Below, in pieces: positions 44,698-54,530 of a stretch of DNA of 64,000 nt (positions within the stretch are counted from its first letter, which is position 1; the number at the start of each line of letters is the position of its first letter). The notes beneath the pieces are model-generated. The model saw nothing but the letters and a program-made list of their open reading frames with translations, did no database searches and had not been told where the DNA came from. The stretch is from Roseburia_C sp051879315 (GTDB lineage Bacteria; Bacillota; Clostridia; Lachnospirales; Lachnospiraceae), in NCBI GenBank assembly GCA_051879315.1, contig JBJELW010000060.1, forward strand, positions 1 to 64,000. The letters run 5' to 3'. The position numbers were made by a program, and so were the translations under genes.

Positions 44698-47600
44698 TTA
44701 CTGTTTCGTTCTGCGATATTTTCTGCGTCTGATTCTCTGCACAAAGATAAATCCAATTCCCGTTATGGCGATAATTCCTGCCACACCTGCCACAATGACT
44801 GTGACATTCAGCTGAAATCCTCTCTGGTCCGGCTGGGAAACTCCTGCCACACCATACACACTGAAATGATTGGTATATGCATACAGCATATTCCCTGAAC
44901 GTCTGGTTTCACAGGTACGCACATTTCCATCTCCGTCCACATAGATAATGGTCAGCACTGCATCCTCATACTCCTTGGGAACAGGAATACCGATTTCCAC
45001 ATCCCCGGAAGGCTGTACACTGGCCCCGTTACTATACAGTCTCATATCATACAGCTGTAATATCTCATACTCGTCTCCCAATAATGCCCGGAGATTTGCT
45101 TCCATGGTTGTACTGCAGGCAGCATCCCTGGATACCAGCTTCGTATTCTCCGGAAAGACATCTTCCGCTGCGGCCACACAGGTACAAAATTCATCTTCTG
45201 TCAGAATTACTCCCTTAATGGAGACACCTTCTGTACTTTCTTCCCGGCGGGATTCTAAGCCGGTTGCATCTGTTTCCTGTAAGGCATTGGCAGCTGCCTC
45301 TTTCTCCGCCTCTATTTTGGCTTCCTCTGCCGGAACCGTATCCACCTCGTATGTATAGGAAGACACCTTGCTCAATAGCAAGCCCTCCTTATATGCCACA
45401 GCCTGAATGGTCACCGTTCGGTTTACAATAATTCCTTCTCCGTCATACTTCAACAAACTATCCAAATTATTCAAAGTCGGCACTGTTCCATCTGTGGAGT
45501 AATAAATCTGGGCGCCGCCGGTCTGACAGGACAGCAACACCTTTGTTCCCGGTTCCACCACCTTGCTCTCAAGGGATGCCCGGGGCTGGGCTGCCCGTCC
45601 GGCTGCCTGATAGGAGAAGCTGGCAACGTCACTCTTGTCTCCGGTGTCGGTAATTGCTATAGCTTTCAAAGTCATGGTTTTATTTACCGTGATCGGTTCC
45701 TTATACAGGCTGGAATTTGCAGTAGGGGTCGTCCCGTCAGTGGTGTAATAAATATTTCCCTGTGGAGCTGACAGACTCACGGATATTGCGGAACTTAGTG
45801 TTCCTCCTGTGTGGGATGCGGTGGGTGCTGCAATTCCCTGCTTCATCTTATAAGTAAAGATTGCAGTGGTGCTTCCCGCATCATCCACCGTAAGTCCCTT
45901 TGGCACAGCCACTGCCTTCACCGTCACTAAGGAACCGGGGCTCTGATTCAAGGTCACCGTTGTCCCGGTGGAACTTCCACTGGTAGGAGATGTGCCATCC
46001 ACCGTATAGTAAATCACTGCATCCGACACATCAGAAATCAGGTTGACGGTGGTTCCTGTTGTCAGTTCCCCACCACTGGCCACATCACTGGTTACTCCGC
46101 CCTGATACTGACTGATCTGATAAGTAAAGGTTGCCACATCACTGGTGGAGCTTCCCTTCATCCTGGTGCATGCCTTCACAGTGATCACACTACCATAATC
46201 CCCATCCAGCAACAGCGAATTTCCCGATACTGCATTAGTATTCGTCACATCCGACGGATCACTTCCATCTGTGGTATAGTAAATGGATCCTCCCTCAGCG
46301 GACAATGTAAGGCTGGTACTTCTGGATACAATGCTTCCGCTCTTCAAGGATGCCTCCGGCACGCCCAGCTTCGCTGAAGCCACATAGCTAAAGGTCACCA
46401 CATCGCTCTTGACTCCATCCAAAACAGCCATGGCCTTAATGGTGGTATCCTGATCAATGACAAAGGGATGTGCACTGTCAAATACCGCACTTCCCAAGGT
46501 GGGATTGGCCGGGACATTCCCTCCATACGCCACCTCATAATAAATGACTGCTCCCTTGGTGGCATCCTTCAATTCCACCGTTGTACCCAATTCCACCGTA
46601 CCGGATACCGGAGTGGCATAAGGAGATGAAACTCCATCCGGAAAACTGTATCTCAGCTCAACCACATCACTGGTAAGCATTCCCGGTTTCACCGCCAGGG
46701 CACGTATGGTAAAATATCCATCTCCCTGCTCCGGCATCACAATTCCCTTGGTGGCATCATATAAGGTGCCATTATTTACGGTTATGGTTGCATCTGCCTC
46801 TGTACTGCTCAATGTGACACTGGGGTTACTGCCATCCGTGGTATAGTAGATGGCTGCTCCCGTGGTACCCGTACTCAGCAATATTTTCTCCCCCGGTGAC
46901 AATTTTGTAGGATTTGTCTCATCGGTGGATGGTATGGAAGTAGGCTTTTCCACCTGATCAGGTGGAATAATCCTATAAATATAGTATCCGATGCTACTGG
47001 GGTTCGTCATCAATTCCCCACTGGCATTTCTCTTTACCGCCACAATCTTCACGATGAAAGAGTTATTGTAATTACCCGTTACTTTGATTCCCTCTGCCGG
47101 ATCATACTTTTTGGTAGCTCCTTTTTCTTCTATGCCCGGGTTGGAATTGTTGGTGGTATAGTACATCTCTGCATCTGCCGTCAAGGTATTGAAGTACAGA
47201 CTATCCCCTACCAAAACTGTGGTTGGATTTGTCTCACTGGTGGACAATACTGCAATGGGTGTCTCTGCCGCTGTCATGGGCAGTACATGATACACATAGT
47301 AAACCGTCTCGCTTGGTTCTTTTCCTGTCTGCTCATCCTCCTGCTTTTCCGCAAAATTGATCACGCCGATATAATAGTCCACCGTGGCATTGGTTTCGTT
47401 ATTCAGATAAATTCCGGACTCCGGGTCATAAACCTTTGCACCTGCAGACATCTGGTACCATATGCCGTTATTTCTGATGTAAAGGATATTGTTAATGGTT
47501 GTGCTGTCATTATCCCCTGCAGACTGATTCAGCCGGCTGACCATTGCCTCATTTCCCACAATGGTGGCACTGATCTGGCTTCCCTCAAAATTATTTCCCA

Positions 47601-50600
47601 TACAGTACAGAATTTTTCCATTTACCTGTGTTTCCAGATAAGCCACTGTCTTAGCCTCCACCTCGGATGCTGCCTGAATATTTTCTGTTCCGTCCATAAT
47701 GGAAATGGTATTGGGTGAAATTGTGGGAACCTCACTTTTTTCAGAGAATACATAGCTAAATTCCACAACCTGACTGCAGGCGTCTATATCTCCAACTTTT
47801 CCAAATGCCTGTACATATATATATTTGTTATTAGTCTCTCCCCGCAGCAGCTGAATCTTGCTTCCAGCCGTATATACAGTAGTTTCCAAACCGGTCAGCG
47901 ACTCTTCAGACATCTTACTATCCCTTATCAGATACCGCACCTGACGATTCTCCAGCCCTGTAGCAAAATTCGTCACATCTAAACTCAGCCACGTTCCATT
48001 CAGAACTGCTGTGTCATCGGAAACAGAAGGCTCTATCCCATCCTCTTTCAAGCTAAATCGATATTCCCTCACAGCCGTATCACGTCCCTGTCTTGCCTTA
48101 AACAAATACAGATAAATTTCCGTCACATCGTCCTCATAGGAAGGCACAGTGATGGAGCTGCCCTTCCCATAGGCACTGGCAGTATCTTTCCACTGATCCA
48201 CAGTCTGCTGTAAATGATCCGGCATGGGGTCTTTCGAAAACAGATAATAGTAGGAATAGCTGCTATTTGTCTCACAGTTAAGCATCTGGATGCTCTGCTT
48301 TTCAAAAACATCTGCCCCTGTTTCCAATGCAGTATAAACCATATTCCTATCACTTGTATTCTGGTAATAAATTCCTGTCTGAAGGGTCTCCTTATAAAAC
48401 TCCACCGGAGGTGCCGCAATACTGTCCGATGTGGCAGCCGGATAATACTTTCCGTCTATCTCCCAGAATCCCAAAAATACCGCATCCCCATCTTTGTCAT
48501 CCGGGTATGATATTTTTGCAGTCCAGCGATTATTGGTGCTACTATTTTCATCCCAGGTGGCCTCGGCCTCTGTTCCGCCACTTCCCGGTAACGTCAACGC
48601 TGACAGGCTGCTCACATTTCCCTGTTCTATAAAACTGTAATAATATTTTACCGTTGCCTCCTCCGGTATGTCTCCCTGAACTTCCAGCAGGTATTGCTTC
48701 GTACCCTCATCATAGTTGAAGCTCTCACCATATGTCAGCTGGCTATAATCCTTGTTATCCAGATAAACGGTGGGACAATTCTCAAGAATAGGGTTGCCAT
48801 TCGTATCTGTCGCATCATATTGTTTGAAATAATAGAATTTTCCATCTGCCGCATAGGTACTGCACACTTTCATATATCCGCTTTTTCCCATGGTCGGCTG
48901 AAGTCCGGCTGCTATGGTTTCCTTCTCGCCACTGGTAACACAGCCTTCCGTCAACGTGTCATCCTCCAACTGATCATGGTACAGATAATGGACGGTCAAT
49001 TTGTTAAAAGCAGACTCTCCTTCCGGAAGTGTTGTTACAAACGTTCCGTTTGCGTCCATGGAATAGGTAAATTCAGGATTTTTCACCAGCCACGCCGGTA
49101 CATAGATGTCATCGTTCTCCTTGGTCTCATCTTTTTCCAGACACTTCCAGCCGGACATACTATCCCCATACTCATTGAATTTATCCAGACTCAGCTGGGC
49201 CAAACCAGTAACAAGATCCGGAGTCTCAGCGTTTACCAGACACTCCACTGCCTCTGCTATTCCTGTTCCCGTGAGCTTTCCTGATGTTCCATTGTCCACG
49301 ATACAGGTGGTCAGAGATGTGGTTGCTACGGAACTACTGTCCTCTACGATACCGAAACAGCTTCCGGCATACCCCTTTGCACTGGCAATCCCGGTACTGC
49401 TATCCTTATCATCCGCACCTGGCAGCGTTATGCTTCCCATTCCCTGTATCAGGCAGTCCTTGATGTTTCCGCCACAGGCTCCGCCTGCCACTCCTCCGGC
49501 GTAAATCTCTAATTTACCTTTTATCTTTTCCGTCCCTCCGGTTGTGACCTGGGCAGCTCCCGCTGTCAACGGGGCACTTTTCCCCTTACCGGTTGCGGAT
49601 ACTGTGCCCTGCTGTACCGCTCCGCTTATGGTTCCGCCATTCAGATATCCGGCAATACCGCCGGCATAGAGCTTTGCATTCGTAGCCTCTGCACTATAGC
49701 TGGTATTGCTCAAGGTGAAAGATGTAATCTGGTCCAAAGATGTCGAATATTCCAAATCACCCGCTTTACTACAGGCAATCGAGTCCATTTTATAAAGTGT
49801 TTCTGTGATTCCATTTTCATCCACATCATTTGCGGTGTAATATACCGGAACATATTGTTCTTCTGGTGTCAAAACAAAATTGGTGGCAGTACCATTTTTG
49901 TATTTTGACAAATCATAATATTGGATTTCATTTATCGTTTCTAAGGAATATATGGAATTGGCTCCCACAACCGGATTAGCCATATCTGTATACAGTGGAA
50001 CTTCCACATCATAAAAACTATTATTGTGATAAGCATAAAGATACAAATACTTTGTCGCCATTTTTTCCTGTGTATTCACCTGCACACTGTATCCATTACT
50101 GAAAACAGGGCTCGTTCCATCACCTGTTTGCCTCGGTTGTGCATAATTATAATAAATGGTACCGTCAACATCTAACTTATCATAAATAAAGTAAGTATTT
50201 GTCTCCTCTACAGTAGTGGGCGTACTTGTGTAGAGAGGAATTGTCAAATCCCAACCACCACTATCGGTACGTGCATACAAATAGTAATTCGTTCCGTCAA
50301 GATATTTAGTACAACTAACATTAACCGATTGTGACGTAGTTACATCCACTAATCCCGATAACCCTTCCAAACCACCATCGGAAATAATTGGACTACTCAA
50401 ATCAAACTGTAATCCATCGCTTGTTTTATTATACAATGGAACGTCAGCAACCAATACCCCAGACTCATTCCGTTTATACAATTCTACATACTTTCCTGAG
50501 GAATCTTGTCCATAAACGTAATAGTACGTTCCTGGTCCACCATACTGTGTCACAGAAACACCACCGGACAAGTTCCCACATGCAGGATAAAGCACTGCAT

Positions 50601-51987
50601 GCTCCATATCATATGTACCATCCGTGTAATAACACCAACCATTTTGATAATACACCTTTTGATACAAAGGTTTTGCCACATCAAATGCTCCGTTTGTCAT
50701 TTCGTAAAGAGGCTTGGTCAGATCAGCGCCACTATTGGCATAAAGATAATATCTACTAGATAGATGCATCCATGTTAATGGAATGGTTGCATTTCCATCT
50801 GTAGCGGTAATATCACATGTAGAACCAGCGGGAAATACATGTGCGCTGGTTCCTTCGTCAGTGGGATTGCATAAGTCAAATTTCGTATTATTCGCTGTTT
50901 TATTATAGAGGGGCTTCTCCAAATCGAATGTCCCGTCCCCTTTTTTCTGATACAGAGGATAGTATGCCCCAGTACTGCTATCCTTTGCATAGAGATAGCA
51001 GTAGCTATCATGCACCTGAACAGGCTTTACCACCTGAGTGTCTGTTCCGCTATCTCCGGTCACATCCACCTTATACCACTGGGTCAAAGTGATGGTCTCC
51101 GTGCTGGAATACGTTTCAGTCTTCTTATAAGAATCATCGTTAGTGGTTGCCTTAATCTGACCTGCGCGAACCTTAACATCTTGAATGGTTCCCTTATTTT
51201 CTCCGCAGACAACGCCAAAGTGAACCTCTTTTCCGTTCTGTGTGGTGATTACATCTGCTTTTTGCACCCCCACATCTTCTGCCTGTATTTTGATATAAAA
51301 TTCTTGTGTCTCGCCCGGATCGGTAAATACAATCTTTCCTGATGTTGGAGTAGTGTCAGTCACACTGTCATATCTTGCCGTCAACAGCATATTTTTGATG
51401 GTTGTCTCAAGTGCCGTCCTTTCATCACCCGTGGCATCCAGATCCAGCCAGGGCTCTGTGTATGGCTTCAGAGACACCTCTCCGCCTGACACCGTGGCTG
51501 CCACTGCGTTCTCATGCACATAATTTACATCTCCCACCTTCAGGAACAGATTCTTCACCGTTCCTGTTCCGGTCAGACTACCAAACAAAATACCCTCATT
51601 GATGACAGTTTCTGTTCCGCTGGTAGTTTCGCTGCTAATCGTCACATCTCCATAGGTGATCATATGTCCGTTTCCATCCAATGTACCTGCAAAGGTTCCG
51701 GTGCTGGCTGCACTTACGGACTCCACTGTAATATCCTTTGTGAGCAAAAATGTCCTGTTCTGGGTTTCTGCCTCAGTTGCATTTCCCAATGCCTGCAGCT
51801 GAGCAGCGGTCTCCACCTGATAATTTCCCTGGTCATCCACGGCAAAGTTCACCTCATTGATTGTCTCACTTTGGCCCCGGACTCCAACACCCACCAGCAA
51901 TGCGATAGCCACTACACCAACTGCCACTGCTGCCGTGTATTTTTGAATTCGTTTTTTCGTTTTTAATCTACTTAATGTTTCTCTCAT
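44698..51987 (-). CDS. Giant surface protein with chitobiase-C-terminal-like repeats (about 2430 aa)
   Basis: The largest gene here. A basic N-terminus with a hydrophobic segment (about 18-38) is followed by a TLDGNGHMITYG beta-helix-like part. A stretch near 325-740 repeats YYLYA...PLY modules of unknown type. A GLUG-like glycine/serine region follows near 770-950, then IYYTTDGS-type modules from about 1580 to 2240. A domain like that of its shorter paralogue (VEIGIPVPKEYEDAVL, CETRRSGNMLYAY) precedes a C-terminal membrane helix and an Arg/Lys tail. No sortase motif. ATG 51987 is favoured; ATG 52020 is possible. It presumably projects far from the cell. Confidence 0.82.
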   Translation of the reverse strand: MRETLSRLKTKKRIQKYTAAVAVGVVAIALLVGVGVRGQSETINEVNFAVDDQGNYQVETAAQLQALGNATEAETQNRTFLLTKDITVESVSAASTGTFAGTLDGNGHMITYGDVTISSETTSGTETVINEGILFGSLTGTGTVKNLFLKVGDVNYVHENAVAATVSGGEVSLKPYTEPWLDLDATGDERTALETTIKNMLLTARYDSVTDTTPTSGKIVFTDPGETQEFYIKIQAEDVGVQKADVITTQNGKEVHFGVVCGENKGTIQDVKVRAGQIKATTNDDSYKKTETYSSTETITLTQWYKVDVTGDSGTDTQVVKPVQVHDSYCYLYAKDSSTGAYYPLYQKKGDGTFDLEKPLYNKTANNTKFDLCNPTDEGTSAHVFPAGSTCDITATDGNATIPLTWMHLSSRYYLYANSGADLTKPLYEMTNGAFDVAKPLYQKVYYQNGWCYYTDGTYDMEHAVLYPACGNLSGGVSVTQYGGPGTYYYVYGQDSSGKYVELYKRNESGVLVADVPLYNKTSDGLQFDLSSPIISDGGLEGLSGLVDVTTSQSVNVSCTKYLDGTNYYLYARTDSGGWDLTIPLYTSTPTTVEETNTYFIYDKLDVDGTIYYNYAQPRQTGDGTSPVFSNGYSVQVNTQEKMATKYLYLYAYHNNSFYDVEVPLYTDMANPVVGANSIYSLETINEIQYYDLSKYKNGTATNFVLTPEEQYVPVYYTANDVDENGITETLYKMDSIACSKAGDLEYSTSLDQITSFTLSNTSYSAEATNAKLYAGGIAGYLNGGTISGAVQQGTVSATGKGKSAPLTAGAAQVTTGGTEKIKGKLEIYAGGVAGGACGGNIKDCLIQGMGSITLPGADDKDSSTGIASAKGYAGSCFGIVEDSSSVATTSLTTCIVDNGTSGKLTGTGIAEAVECLVNAETPDLVTGLAQLSLDKFNEYGDSMSGWKCLEKDETKENDDIYVPAWLVKNPEFTYSMDANGTFVTTLPEGESAFNKLTVHYLYHDQLEDDTLTEGCVTSGEKETIAAGLQPTMGKSGYMKVCSTYAADGKFYYFKQYDATDTNGNPILENCPTVYLDNKDYSQLTYGESFNYDEGTKQYLLEVQGDIPEEATVKYYYSFIEQGNVSSLSALTLPGSGGTEAEATWDENSSTNNRWTAKISYPDDKDGDAVFLGFWEIDGKYYPAATSDSIAAPPVEFYKETLQTGIYYQNTSDRNMVYTALETGADVFEKQSIQMLNCETNSSYSYYYLFSKDPMPDHLQQTVDQWKDTASAYGKGSSITVPSYEDDVTEIYLYLFKARQGRDTAVREYRFSLKEDGIEPSVSDDTAVLNGTWLSLDVTNFATGLENRQVRYLIRDSKMSEESLTGLETTVYTAGSKIQLLRGETNNKYIYVQAFGKVGDIDACSQVVEFSYVFSEKSEVPTISPNTISIMDGTENIQAASEVEAKTVAYLETQVNGKILYCMGNNFEGSQISATIVGNEAMVSRLNQSAGDNDSTTINNILYIRNNGIWYQMSAGAKVYDPESGIYLNNETNATVDYYIGVINFAEKQEDEQTGKEPSETVYYVYHVLPMTAAETPIAVLSTSETNPTTVLVGDSLYFNTLTADAEMYYTTNNSNPGIEEKGATKKYDPAEGIKVTGNYNNSFIVKIVAVKRNASGELMTNPSSIGYYIYRIIPPDQVEKPTSIPSTDETNPTKLSPGEKILLSTGTTGAAIYYTTDGSNPSVTLSSTEADATITVNNGTLYDATKGIVMPEQGDGYFTIRALAVKPGMLTSDVVELRYSFPDGVSSPYATPVSGTVELGTTVELKDATKGAVIYYEVAYGGNVPANPTLGSAVFDSAHPFVIDQDTTIKAMAVLDGVKSDVVTFSYVASAKLGVPEASLKSGSIVSRSTSLTLSAEGGSIYYTTDGSDPSDVTNTNAVSGNSLLLDGDYGSVITVKACTRMKGSSTSDVATFTYQISQYQGGVTSDVASGGELTTGTTVNLISDVSDAVIYYTVDGTSPTSGSSTGTTVTLNQSPGSLVTVKAVAVPKGLTVDDAGSTTAIFTYKMKQGIAAPTASHTGGTLSSAISVSLSAPQGNIYYTTDGTTPTANSSLYKEPITVNKTMTLKAIAITDTGDKSDVASFSYQAAGRAAQPRASLESKVVEPGTKVLLSCQTGGAQIYYSTDGTVPTLNNLDSLLKYDGEGIIVNRTVTIQAVAYKEGLLLSKVSSYTYEVDTVPAEEAKIEAEKEAAANALQETDATGLESRREESTEGVSIKGVILTEDEFCTCVAAAEDVFPENTKLVSRDAACSTTMEANLRALLGDEYEILQLYDMRLYSNGASVQPSGDVEIGIPVPKEYEDAVLTIIYVDGDGNVRTCETRRSGNMLYAYTNHFSVYGVAGVSQPDQRGFQLNVTVIVAGVAGIIAITGIGFIFVQRIRRRKYRRTKQ
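49780..51010. repeat. Diverged YYLYA/PLY repeats in the giant surface gene
   Basis: The minus-strand translation repeats pairs such as YCYLYAKD...PLYNKT, RYYLYANS...PLYEM, YYYVYGQD...PLYNKT, YYLYARTD...PLYTS and YLYLYAYH...PLYTD every 40-90 residues. The DNA copies are well diverged and visibly more A/T-rich than the flanking repeat modules. I do not recognise the module. Confidence 0.6.
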
Positions 51988-52051
51988 AGACTTTTCACCA
52001 AGCTCTTTCCAAAAGTACATTACGGATGTCTCAAAACATCTCCTTTTTCAA

Positions 52052-53923
52052 TCACGATTGATATATGTTCATCAGCTCTTTCTGTTCAGGGCTGAAATTC
52101 TTTCCCGATTTTTCATATTCATTCCGGATGCCATCCAGTAAATGCTTCATCCCGATGCTGCTGCCCTCTGCCATGGCACAGCAGGCGCCGTGCACGGACA
52201 CATTTTTGATGGCAGCTCCGGACAGTTCGAAATGATGGGCCAAAAGAGCCGCATCCACCTCAGCAGATACTTCTGCGGATTCCGGGAATACACTCTCCCA
52301 AAGCTGCCTGCGCAGTTCCTCGTCCGGCATAGGAAAATGCAGCATATAGGTTATTCTTCTGCGGAATGCCTCATCAAAATTCTGTAAAAAATTCGTTGCC
52401 AGAATGGAAACCCCGTTGTACTGCTCCATCCGTTGCAGCAGATACGCGGTCTCTGCATTGGAATAACGATCCTGGGCATCCGACACATCACTTCGTTTTG
52501 CGAAAATGGCATCCGCCTCGTCAAACATTAAAATACAGTCACACTTCTCTGCTTCCTCAAAAATCCGACCCATATTTTTCTGGGTCTCTCCGATATATTT
52601 ACTGATCACCTGGGACAGATCCACCCGAAACAGAGGCAGTCCCAACGCATTTGCCATCACCTGTGCCGCCATGGTCTTACCGGTTCCCGGCGCACCGTAA
52701 AACAGAACGGAAATGCCGTTCCCATAGGCGTATTTTTCCTCAAATCCCCATTCCTTCATGACCTGTTTCCGAGCCGATACGATACCGCATATTTTCTCTA
52801 ACTGCTCATGCTGCTGTCTGGGCAGCTTCAGTTCCTGGAAGGTGCGGTTTGCCGGCAACAGATTCAAATGTATGGAGCCTGTGTGGTAATTTTCCTGCTC
52901 CGGCTCCTGTATCCCGGTCACCATTCCGGCCCGGACACTTTTTATGTAACGGATGTAGTTTCCCAAAGGCATCTGTCTGGCAGCAAGCGGTTCCACCGGA
53001 GCCTCTTCCGCACCAAAACAGTCTGCAATGATCTGCTTTTTTAGTTCCATGTCCGGCAGTTCCATCCGATGATGCAACAGGGTATAACCCACATCTTCCC
53101 TAGGTTCCTTACCGCTCTCACAGGTCAATATCACAAAGGGCAAATACCCGGACAACTGCTTTGCCAGTGCTTCCGCTGTCTTTGTTCCCATCTCTACACA
53201 GACAAGGGCATCATACAGCTCGGTCTGAAGCAGGATTTCATTGATATAGCGATTCTGTCGGGACGAATCCATCCATTCTTTATTTTCCCCGGGTGTAACA
53301 TACAGCAGACACTGCTCCTGTCTGGCTGCCAGCTGCTGTACCAGATAGTGTCTGCCACTGCCTTTCTCTCCGGACAGTACCAGTGCCAACGGTTCCCATG
53401 GTTCCTCTTTTTTCCACTGCTTCTCCTGATACTGCTGAATTTTTTTTGCTGCAGCGAAAAATTCCTCTCCACCGTAACAATTTCCGGTTTTCGGCAGAGA
53501 CAGCTCCATCCCGCCAACAGGCTGGGGCAGTTCCCCTTCCAGATAGGCAAATGCTCCCGGAGACAACTGCACCTCGCCCTGCTCCTGCCAGAAGCAGGGA
53601 GCCAGAAAGCCCTTTCCACGCCACTGTACATAAGGCTGCATCAGTCTTCGGACTGTTTCCGCCTGAACGCCTGTGCCGTTTTTCTGCTGCTGATACCATA
53701 ACAGACAAGCCAGCACCTGTTCATACTCATTTAGTGCAAAGCAGGCGCACAGTCTCTCAAAAGCCAAAAATACTCCCGCATCTTTGGCTTCCTGTCTCAC
53801 TTCTGCAATTTTCTCGTCCGCACCTCCAAAGTCCTCCGCCTTTCCATCGTGCCGCTCCATAAGCCTGCGGCCGATTTCCAGGAGAGATTCATTGAGACGC
53901 TGTGCATATCCTGCCTGTTCCAT
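52052..53923 (-). CDS. CIS AAA+ ATPase 2 (Afp15-like)
   Basis: A 623-residue protein with two AAA modules. The N-terminal one is degenerate, with a P-loop remnant LSGEKGSGRHYLV near 180 that lacks the Lys. The active one near 400-560 has the Walker A FYGAPGTGKT (about 407) and Walker B ILMFDEADAIF (about 465), sensor NFLQNFDEAFRRR. AAA proteins of this type are constant members of extracellular CIS loci, where they aid assembly or cargo loading. Start ATG 53923 (MEQAGYAQ) with GAGAGG upstream. ATG 53932 is the alternative. Confidence 0.88.
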   Translation of the reverse strand: MEQAGYAQRLNESLLEIGRRLMERHDGKAEDFGGADEKIAEVRQEAKDAGVFLAFERLCACFALNEYEQVLACLLWYQQQKNGTGVQAETVRRLMQPYVQWRGKGFLAPCFWQEQGEVQLSPGAFAYLEGELPQPVGGMELSLPKTGNCYGGEEFFAAAKKIQQYQEKQWKKEEPWEPLALVLSGEKGSGRHYLVQQLAARQEQCLLYVTPGENKEWMDSSRQNRYINEILLQTELYDALVCVEMGTKTAEALAKQLSGYLPFVILTCESGKEPREDVGYTLLHHRMELPDMELKKQIIADCFGAEEAPVEPLAARQMPLGNYIRYIKSVRAGMVTGIQEPEQENYHTGSIHLNLLPANRTFQELKLPRQQHEQLEKICGIVSARKQVMKEWGFEEKYAYGNGISVLFYGAPGTGKTMAAQVMANALGLPLFRVDLSQVISKYIGETQKNMGRIFEEAEKCDCILMFDEADAIFAKRSDVSDAQDRYSNAETAYLLQRMEQYNGVSILATNFLQNFDEAFRRRITYMLHFPMPDEELRRQLWESVFPESAEVSAEVDAALLAHHFELSGAAIKNVSVHGACCAMAEGSSIGMKHLLDGIRNEYEKSGKNFSPEQKELMNIYQS

Positions 53924-53977
53924 GGTTCTCATTCCTCTCGTAAGCCTTTCATTCCTATCTATACTTACTACTTTCTC

Positions 53978-54496
53978 CTAAGCCCGGCTAATCATCTCCT
54001 TAAGATGTGCCTTTATGGTGTCATAAGTACTGCCTAATTCATACAATGCCTCACATACAATTCCCTCGTCAAAGGGTTCCCCTGCATAGCCGCCGATGGT
54101 CCACTTGATCTGGACCAGCCTGCGTCCATCGTTTAAGTCCTCACCGTAAAAGCAGCTTCCCACCAGAAGCGTACGATTCAGTTCACTGATATAACGCAAT
54201 ACCTCCAGTTCATCCAAAGTGCTTACATCCACAAGGATCGGTGTATAAATCATCATGTATTTGGTGGGCTGCCCTTCCTCCCCTTCCGGCTGCATAATAT
54301 AGCAGGTAGCCATATGCATATCCGTCTTGTATTCCTCTTCCCAATCCTCCATGGTAGTGGGAAGTACCACCATCATAACAGTTTCCGAATTGTCCTCACC
54401 CACCTGCAGAATCTCTGCTGCCTGGTTCAGTTCATCCAGCATATCTTTGATACGTTCAAAATCTTCGATTTTTTCCTGTTCTGTCAACTGTCCCAT
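53978..54496 (-). CDS. Small acidic protein, possible chaperone
   Basis: 172 residues, acidic at the N-terminus (TEQEKIEDFERIKDMLDELN). The alternating alpha/beta pattern (TVMMVVLPTTMEDWEEEY, YMMIYTPILVDVSTLDELEV) recalls the YbjN/type III secretion chaperone-like fold, but no motif proves this. It lies 34 bases after the 707-residue gene and before the second AAA gene. In injection systems a small acidic protein next to a large one is often its chaperone. Function not established. Confidence 0.5.
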   Translation of the reverse strand: MGQLTEQEKIEDFERIKDMLDELNQAAEILQVGEDNSETVMMVVLPTTMEDWEEEYKTDMHMATCYIMQPEGEEGQPTKYMMIYTPILVDVSTLDELEVLRYISELNRTLLVGSCFYGEDLNDGRRLVQIKWTIGGYAGEPFDEGIVCEALYELGSTYDTIKAHLKEMISRA

Positions 54497-54530
54497 AAGA
54501 TATCCTTTCTTCTATCCCTGTATTACCCCA

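Noticed and set aside
40353..51987. Sortase-anchored LPXTG proteins
   Set aside because: Both giant proteins end in a hydrophobic helix and basic tail, but no LPXTG-type motif precedes it.
52000..53930. Plus-strand open frames opposite the AAA genes (for example 53069-53701)
   Set aside because: They are shadows of conserved AAA coding sequence without start signals.
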